A DNA stretch of 64,000 nt, taken from NCBI GenBank assembly GCA_933228675.1, contig OW121740.1, positions 55,010,174 through 55,074,173 on the forward strand, given 5' to 3'. Position numbers and translations under genes: made by a program. Under the pieces are notes generated by a model. That model did not search any database, was not told where the DNA came from, and was given only the letters and a program-made list of their open reading frames with translations. Each line of letters begins with the position of its first letter. Within the stretch, counting starts at the first letter, position 1. Origin of the DNA: Stomorhina lunata. Its lineage: Eukaryota; Arthropoda; Insecta; Diptera; Rhiniidae. Positions 57,246-64,000 of the stretch are shown here, piece after piece.

Positions 57246-57590
57246 TATTCGTAACTTAATTGTTGTTGGTATTTGCCAAGATTTCCAAATAGCTCGGAGA
57301 ATGCCGAATGCAGATTTTGGCTTATTAATACGCGATTCAATATCCCCGTCGGCTCAACCTTTTGTATATACCAAACTGTCAAGATAATTAAAGGTACCTA
57401 CATACACATCCAATAACCTCGTTATCCACATTGATGTGTGTCGAATGGGTTTCCGCCATAACCTTCAGGCATAATCTTTGTCTTTGAAATATTGATTTCC
57501 AGGGGACCATAACACATAACAAATAGGTTAACTGACTGGCTTATCTCCATTGGGTTGTTAATATAGTAACAATGTTAATTTTTAATGTTC
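56800..57590 (-). pseudogene. Non-LTR retrotransposon reverse-transcriptase 3' end
   Basis: On the minus strand fragments read ISKTKIMPEGYG, then ILNRVLISQNLHSAFSEL, then CSRQIVNIYRNKDLLNATNQ, EWRWIKIV and QALRWNPQESSRR. The order and motifs match the C-terminal third of non-LTR reverse transcriptases (NxxKTKxM; IxxRIxKAxxAF; RRIxNIxWxxxISNxDLWxxTNQ; KWRWIGH; QALxWNPQGxRRRGRP). Several frameshifts and stops are present. Confidence 0.7.
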
Positions 57591-57765
57591 TGAGCGATCA
57601 GCCTGGAGATCAAGGCAAAAAAAATGTGCTGGTTCCATATTCTAATGTTCCGATACTTAAGATTTAAAAGTTGGCTTCATTTCTTTTTAAAATCTTCTAT
57701 TTATTATTCAAATTGCTACAAATAATTTAAATCTTCAATTAATCACACAATATTAAATACATATC
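57591..57765. other. Short AT-rich spacer
   Basis: Between the retrotransposon relic and the next inverted repeat. Nothing is recognised. Confidence 0.35.
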
Positions 57766-59695
57766 GTCACCTAAAAGACGAAATAACCTATCTACAGTTT
57801 TCAAAAGTTTACAGGAGAGGGAAAAACGTTATAAAACTGGAACTATTTGCAATATTTAAACGAAAAATTATGTATTTAGATTAAAATGAAACCAGAAATA
57901 TATATCGGTTGAAAAAAAATTTGTTTTTCTAAATACAGCTTATGTTATGTCACTTAGGTTATTTGGAATTGCAAAAATCTAAAACCAAATAACCTATCTG
58001 CGGTACTAATTAGTATGAATAAATCAAATTTTTTTATACATATAAATATTATATAAATTAAATAACAACAGTTATAGTTTCTTTTACTGGTTTAAGCGAA
58101 TGAAAGTACTTAATGATTGTTTAAATTACACTATGCAACAATATTAAACTTTTATCGCGATTTTTGATGATTTATTTTTATCTTTTTTAAGTGCGTAACG
58201 GTCCTCTAGGTACAAGAACTGTAATTATTTGGTCATTTGTGTTATTAGATGTTCAAAATTTTGCACAGATATACGTTATGATATAGGGAATAATAACACT
58301 CTGATACAGTAAAAATACACTCGGAACGAAACCAAGCTCAACCAGTAGAACTCGGTTAGAAGATCATTTTACCATTTTTAAAATTTTCGATATACCCTCA
58401 AAATCGAAAGTTATCGATAAAAAACGATTTTTTTGGACTTAGCGGAGAAAAGAAGGCTTAACTGAGTCATTTTTACATCGATTTTAAATTTTAAAATATG
58501 TTTCGACAGAAAACAAAATAGGCTTTCACTTCGTAAAGATCTTTTTTGAACATGACCAATTAATCATAAAAATATTTTCCGCTGAAGTTAAAATTTAATT
58601 TTTTTTTTTCGATTTTTTTAACTTCGGAAGCTTTTTTTTCGTAAAATTTATCAGAAGACCTAATATATTTTGACTTAAAAAAAATCATGGTTACCATTTT
58701 GTAAAACAAGAGTACTTTAATCAAAATCGGAAACATATTAACAGAGATATAACAATTTTAGTAAAAAAGGTGAATTCAGTATTATTTGTATATTAGAAAA
58801 TTTTCGCCCAGGCCATGAAGTTGAAAGGATTTTTTGAATTATCGGAAATTTTTATAGAAATTTTGGGTCCTTGAAGACATCTATTTGATTTTATGATATT
58901 TGTTGATGGAAAGCAAATTGGGTCTAAATTACAAATTAACATTCAGATTTCGTCAAAAAGTTAAGCTTATAGGTCAAAATTTGCAAAAACCGAAAAATTG
59001 CAATACCAGAAAAGGGTTTGGTCGTGAAAGTTGGGATGATTTCAAGACAGTCAAACCGAGAACGGCAATAGAGGCATAAATAGAGCTTGGACATTATGTC
59101 GTACTTCTTTGTTTCTATCCTTTTTTAATTTCATTCATAAAAATAGTACGTTAATTAAACTGGCCCTTTTACAAAAAAAAACTTATATTTTTTTTAATTC
59201 GCTGTTAATTTAAATTTAAATAATCTAGGTTCACAAAATATTTAATGCACTTTTCAAGTAAATATAAAAAAGTTTGGCATTCCTAACAAAATACTGCGGA
59301 AAACGGCGTCCCAATGTGAAAAATCGAAAAAAAAATAAAAATTTAAAATTTTTTTGAAAATATTTTTGTGATAATTTAATGAAATAAAAAATCTTTTTTA
59401 ACAAGAAGAAAGCCTGATGTCTTGTCTATATCAAACCGTGTTAAAATTTCAAATCGATAAACAAATGACTTAGCTAGGCCTATTTTTGTTCGAGAAGACC
59501 AAAAAAATCGTTTTTTATCGATAACTTTCGATTTTGAGGGTATATCGAAATTTCTAAAAATGACAAACTGATACACTCAATAAGGCCTATCGTTTGATAT
59601 AGGTTTCCTTAAAAGTGTATTTCTTTTTCCTCAAAACTCAATTTTGAAATTTTTGCTAGGTTATTTATAGGTTATTTGGTCTTTAAGATGACCGC
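57766..59695. mobile_element. Large imperfect foldback repeat
   Basis: Inner arms at about 58365-58450 and 59505-59575 share TCGATATACCCTCAAAATCG, AAAGTTATCGATAAAAAACG and their complements. Outer blocks AAATAACCTATCT (57782, 57996) are complementary to AGGTTATTTATAGGTTATTT (59652). The centre is AT-rich and non-coding. Element ends are not fixed. Confidence 0.55.
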
Positions 59696-60885
59696 GATAC
59701 CTCGGGTTATTTCTATAGGTAGAACCTGCTGTCGCGAGAACCACAGGAAATATCTTCATATGTCTGACGATATCTTACGAAAATTTGTACATTATACTTT
59801 AGATCATCGTTAAGCAACATTTACAGAGATGCCACCAACGTTATATGTTGTGCATATAAAGCGGTCGACCAAGCCCACGGCAAAACATAAAAAGAACTTG
59901 CCGCTGAAAATAAGAGTCGTTCTGGCTTAACTGAGATCGGGATGGAACAACAGATTAAACATATACCGTGCCATTTCCAATGTGTATGTCTAGCATGTGG
60001 TCAGGGTCCTCCTGACCTTGATCTCCTAACAGATCCCGAGTAAACAACAAATTAATAAATGTTAAAACTGTTACACCATCATTAACAACACAACACTGAA
60101 GACAACCCTCGTACAATTCATGTTAAAATATTACTAAAATATGTAGTATCAAGTATTCTTGAGTTTTAAAAGATTTAAAAACGAGAAAAATATTTTGAAA
60201 CATTTTGCTTTCAACCACCGAAATTGAACGAATAATCGATGTTTAGAATTATGATAAATGGTTCATTAATATGTATCAAATATGTTTTAACCAGATAAGT
60301 CAAGTTGCTTAAATGGTTAGAACTTTTTTATGTCATTGTGACTTTTTAAAAATACCAGAATGTGAAATTAAATACATACATAGTATGTATGTGTTACATA
60401 CATATACGAACACATAAACCAGAACTAGACTGAGGACGAAACTGTCAAGTACATTTAAGAGACGTCAAAAGTACATTTAAAGGACGTCATCTTCATATAA
60501 GAAATGTCATTATACATTTTTTTCTATTTTTTTTTGTGCTTAGTAAAACATATGATCGCTCTCTATGCGGTACTCTATGTACGAACATGTTCTCACCCTG
60601 CAGTAAATGCCGTCAGAGAAACAATACTGTTTTGCTATTGACAATGTCTGCAGTACTACTTGCCTATTTTGCCCCATCCAATGTTATCTACTATTGACAT
60701 TTAACATTTAGAGTTCCTACGAAATCTACCAGTAGACATTACCACTATTTACTTTGTATTGACTTTGTAGTTCTTTTGGTCCAAATGGAGACATTGGGAT
60801 CAAATCGGGGTCTATTGATATACATATATGTTGAAACATTCGTTGACAATGTCACCAGATATATACTAGAATAGTTGTCTCTATA
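59696..60885. other. Unassigned DNA
   Basis: About 1.2 kb. The stretch 59760-60040 has higher GC than its surroundings but no intact frame; it may be a decayed transposon. TACATTTAAGAGACGTCA and TACATTTAAAGGACGTCA are a short direct repeat near 60450. Confidence 0.4.
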
Positions 60886-62189
60886 ATGGGTGTTTTTTTT
60901 AGAGGTATAGAACTTCGAATTGAAATAAAACACAAGAAAATCGTTTTAATGTCCATCAATTTGGCTTTATTGGAAGGATAATTTTATGCCATTAATGTTT
61001 AAATATGATTTTGGGCATGTGGCCGCCGCGGCTGGCTCGAATAAAGCCAATTCTACAGGTCTAATTTTCAACTACTTTTTCGAGCATATGGGGCCGTATG
61101 TTGGCAATAACGCCACGAGTGTTGGCTTCCAAGTCTCCTAACGTTTCTGGTTTGTTGGCGTAGACGAGCGACTTCACATATCCCCAAAGAAAATAATCCA
61201 GTGGTGTCAAATCGCACGATCTTGGTAGCCGATTGACAGGTCCATTCCGCGAAATTATGCGCTCATCGAATGTTTCCTTCAATAAATCAATTATGACGTG
61301 CGCTGTGTGGCATGTAGCGCCGTCTTGTTGGAACCACAACTCATCCACATTCATGCCATCCAATTGAGGAACAAAATAGTCGGTTATCATGGCTCTATAC
61401 CGGTCTCCATTTATGGTAACTGACTCTCCAGCATTATTTCGGAAGAAGTATGGCCCAATGACTCCACCAGCCCATAGAGCACACCAAACAGTCAGTTTTT
61501 GTGAATGTAATGGCGTCTCAAGGGTCTCATGTGGATTCTCTTCACTCCAAATGCGGCAATTTTGCTAGTTGACGTAGCCATTCAACCAAAAATGAGCCTC
61601 ATCACTGAACAAAATTTTGCGATGAAAATCAGCATCGAGATCAATCTCATTTTCGGCCCATACACCAAAATCACGACGCATTGCATGGTCTCGCGGCTTT
61701 AATTTTTGCACCAGCTGGATCCTGTAAGGTCGCAAGCCAAGATCTTTGCGCAAAATCTTCCATAAAGTTGATGGACAAAGCTCCAATTGCTGTGCGCGGT
61801 GGCGAATCGATTCATTCGGGTCCTCTTCAACACTTTGCTCTACAGCGGCAATTGTTTCTTCGGTGCGCACTGTTCGACGTCGCTGCGGATGCGTATTATC
61901 ACATAGAGTAAACGTAGTGCGAAAACGATCCATGGTTAACCGAATTAATTGCTCTGATGGACGATTATGTCGACCATAAAATGGACGGAGCTTGCGGTAA
62001 ACTTCGCGAACTGAACCATTATTTTCGAAATAAATTTGCACGATTTGCAAGCGTTGTTCTTTTGTCAACCTGTTCATGATGAAATGGCAAACCAAACTAA
62101 ATATTAATCACTTGACAGCTGACAAAATGGCCGCCAGTTAAAAAAGTGATGCCAACTTAAAGTTCTATACCTCAATAAAAAACACCCGA
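60886..62189 (-). mobile_element. rosa-like (DD41D) mariner element, copy 3
   Basis: A complete 1304-bp element with TA at 60884-60885 and 62190-62191. The length equals that of copy 2. The termini are ATGGGTGTTTTTTTTAGAGG and the complementary TCAATAAAAAACACCCGA end. Confidence 0.94.
60992..62077 (-). pseudogene. rosa-like transposase with two premature stops
   Basis: The frame starts MNRLTKEQRLQ at 62077. It is interrupted by TAG at codon 171 (Lys in GYVNKQN; 61565-61567) and TAG at codon 339 (Trp in VVENWTCRIG; 61061-61063). There is no frameshift, so all 361 codons can be aligned. The triad positions D159, D252 and D294 remain. The lesions differ from those in copies 1 and 2, so each was inactivated independently. 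Confidence 0.92.
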
Positions 62190-62529
62190 TATATTCACTA
62201 TTTCGGTACTGAACTAAAATTGGGGACATTTGAATTGATGTTACACAAACTGTTGACATGGAGACACATGATCCCAGTGTTACTACAGGGCAAGTATACA
62301 TGTCAACACCCTATGGAATCAGTAACGTTACTTTGAATTCTCCGGAGAAGAAAAGATGGGCTTATAGAATAAGAACCACCTTGCTTTTAGGGCGCCTAAA
62401 TTTCAAAATTATTTCAATTACTGAAAAATCGGCTACCATATTTTAAGTGTAAAAAATTTAACTTTTTAGCTCGTGATCACATGAAATTCATATGTAAAGG
62501 GTTATCCATTTCGTGGTTTCAAAAGTATA
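62190..62529. other. Unassigned spacer
   Basis: Only short frames without domains; no repeat recognised. Confidence 0.35.
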
Positions 62530-62700
62530 GGACTGGAATTCGACATCTGTCAAACCAAGTTGTTAAACCAATTTTTTCCCACGGCAGTCGGTTCTTCGTA
62601 CCGGAACGACTCGGAAATCTAAGGATTCCGACCAAGAACTGCCACTTCTGCGATATTACCAATAATATAGCAGTTACAACAACAACAACAACAACCAATT
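62530..62700 (+). repeat. Dispersed repeat shared with 48055-48185
   Basis: CAGTCGGTTCTTCGTACC, GAACGACTCGGAAATCT, GACCAAGAACTGCCACTTCT, ATATTACCAATAATATAGCA, then an (ACA)n tract. This is the better preserved copy. The (ACA)n end could be a retrotransposon 3' terminus. Confidence 0.6.
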
Positions 62701-62736
62701 TTTTTATTTTCAGTTGAAAGTCTGACATTGACGAAA

Positions 62737-63330
62737 ATGGATCGCTTAAGTATCACACAACGCATACAAATTATCAAAACATACTACAAAAATGGTGATT
62801 CTGCAACAGCCACATGTCGTGCTTTAAGAGGAGATTATGGTTTACATTATCGTCCAACTACGCAAGCAATTGGCAAAATTATGAAGAATTTTGAAGAGAC
62901 TGGAGCAGTTACAAATATTGTAAGGAATGTGCATCATCGCTTCGCTCGTTCCGCTGAAAATATCGCTGCTGTAAGTGAAAGTGTTGCCGAAGACTCGAAT
63001 GTGTCAATTCCGTGAATTTGGTGCTTGTGTTAACCGACTTTATATGTTAACCGACTTTTTATGTTATGATAACCGACTTCTTTTGCCTGTTATTAAAGAA
63101 TACGACTTGGAGACTATGTGGTTTCAACAAGCCACATGTTACACAACTCGAATATGGCGAATATGGCTTTATTGCAAAAGACATTTCCTGGCCGCGTAAT
63201 TTCTGGTCGTGACAATATCAACTGGCCACCAGGATCATGCGATATTTTATACAATAAGATATAAAAGAACCTATCAAAAGTTATTTTAGTGATATAAATA
63301 ACGTCAAGTAAAAATAGGCTCACAGTGTGT
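62737..63330 (+). pseudogene. Deleted DD41D-type transposase relic
   Basis: The N-terminal frame from 62737 reads MDRLSITQRIQIIKTYYKNG and RFARSAENIAAVSESVAED, homologous to the second-family element at 39036-40311 (RIARTAENIAAVRDSVAEE). After codon 93 the sequence jumps to MWFQQATCYTT, where the DGA of the QQDGATCHT motif is deleted, removing the catalytic Asp. The INWPPGSCD motif follows near 63220. About half of the gene is missing, and terminal repeats are not visible. Confidence 0.75.
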
Positions 63331-64000
63331 AACGTCCGTCACAGAAATAAAGTTTTTTTTTAATTTGACTAAAGAGAAGAGTAAAGAGAACTTTACTATG
63401 TATAAGTTCTATACATGCTATACATTAGGCTAAAGATATATAGATGTTAATATAGCATTTTACAGATTAATATGTATAAAAAAGTGTGTAGCGTCCGTCA
63501 CAGTATATATTTTTTACAAAATGATATTTATTAAATACAAAATTTGTTTAATTCATAAATCAATAACACTATCTATATACACAGATTAAATTTAAGATAT
63601 TATGTGTTAAAAAAGCATACAGTGGGGCAAATTTGATGCTTTTGAAAAAAACATTTTTATTTTGATTTTTGGGACACTCTAACATCTAGCCTCAGCATTC
63701 TTGGAACAAAAAATAAGATGTAAAAAGTGTAAAACTTTAAAAAATATATAAATGTAGCCGTTTTGCGAAATATTAAATTATTCCCAAAAATCGCATTTTT
63801 AACCGCGAATATGAAGATGAAGGAGATGAAGTTCGGGAACAAATAACACCATTATTTTTACTGAATTACGAACCCTTAAAAAATATGAAATATGAATTTT
63901 TCCTAATAAAAAACGTGCAATTAAAAACTGTATCGTCCGTCACGTAGCGTCCGCATCAGTTCATTTATAGATTTTTGGTGAAACTGGAGACTTTAAAATA
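63331..64000. other. AT-rich DNA with GCGTCCGTCAC motifs
   Basis: The motif (A/G)CGTCCGTCAC appears near 63333, 63490 and 63932, followed by CACGTAGCGTCCGCATCAG. Such spaced motifs suggest a fragment of a dispersed repeat. GGGACACTCTAA at 63671 matches a terminus of the foldback family at 21929-26078. No gene. Confidence 0.4.

Noticed and set aside
62481..62728. 78-codon frame ending in Thr repeats
   Set aside because: It crosses a dispersed repeat and an (ACA)n tract, and its translation has no domain.

Overview
This window looks like AT-rich nuclear DNA of a higher fly (Diptera). The evidence is one spliced insect-type gene with canonical GT-AG introns, DD41D 'rosa'-like mariner elements of the kind described from tephritid and other flies, and dispersed repeats that carry (TA)n and (GTCY)n tracts like the dipteran mini-me class. 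The species is not identified; a calyptrate fly is a guess.

Only one intact host gene is visible. It is a secreted or lysosomal beta-galactosidase (glycoside hydrolase family 35) on the minus strand, with five coding exons joined between 12207 and 7749. The joined frame is 1908 nt (635 residues plus stop), and the expected acid/base and nucleophile glutamates are present. A splice acceptor just upstream of its ATG implies a further 5' non-coding exon.

The rest is mobile and repetitive DNA. There are three near-identical rosa-like mariner copies (6.2-7.6, 28.3-29.6 and 60.9-62.2 kb), each ended by TA and each broken by a different lesion. A second DD41D family is present at 39.0-40.3 kb, with a deleted relic at 62.7-63.3 kb. 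A decayed Tc1-type DD34E element lies at 13.7-15.3 kb, and DD34D mariner relics lie near 42.9 and 55.8-56.2 kb. There is a non-autonomous hAT element with a perfect 8-bp target duplication (34.1-35.3 kb), tRNA-derived SINE-like copies, and non-LTR retrotransposon 3' fragments. Several large foldback elements are present, along with mini-me/Helitron-like repeats that themselves host nested transposons.

The most unusual parts are the satellite-like arrays. A 29-bp array of nearly 100 units (22.9-25.8 kb) sits inside a TA-flanked foldback element. A block of over 7 kb (44.9-52.1 kb) is built from related repeats around the palindrome TTTTCTATAGAAAA, including adjacent 31-bp subfamilies. Inverted minisatellite arrays also occur in intron 1 of the beta-galactosidase gene. 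I found no CRISPR array, rRNA gene, prokaryotic operon or second convincing intact protein-coding gene.
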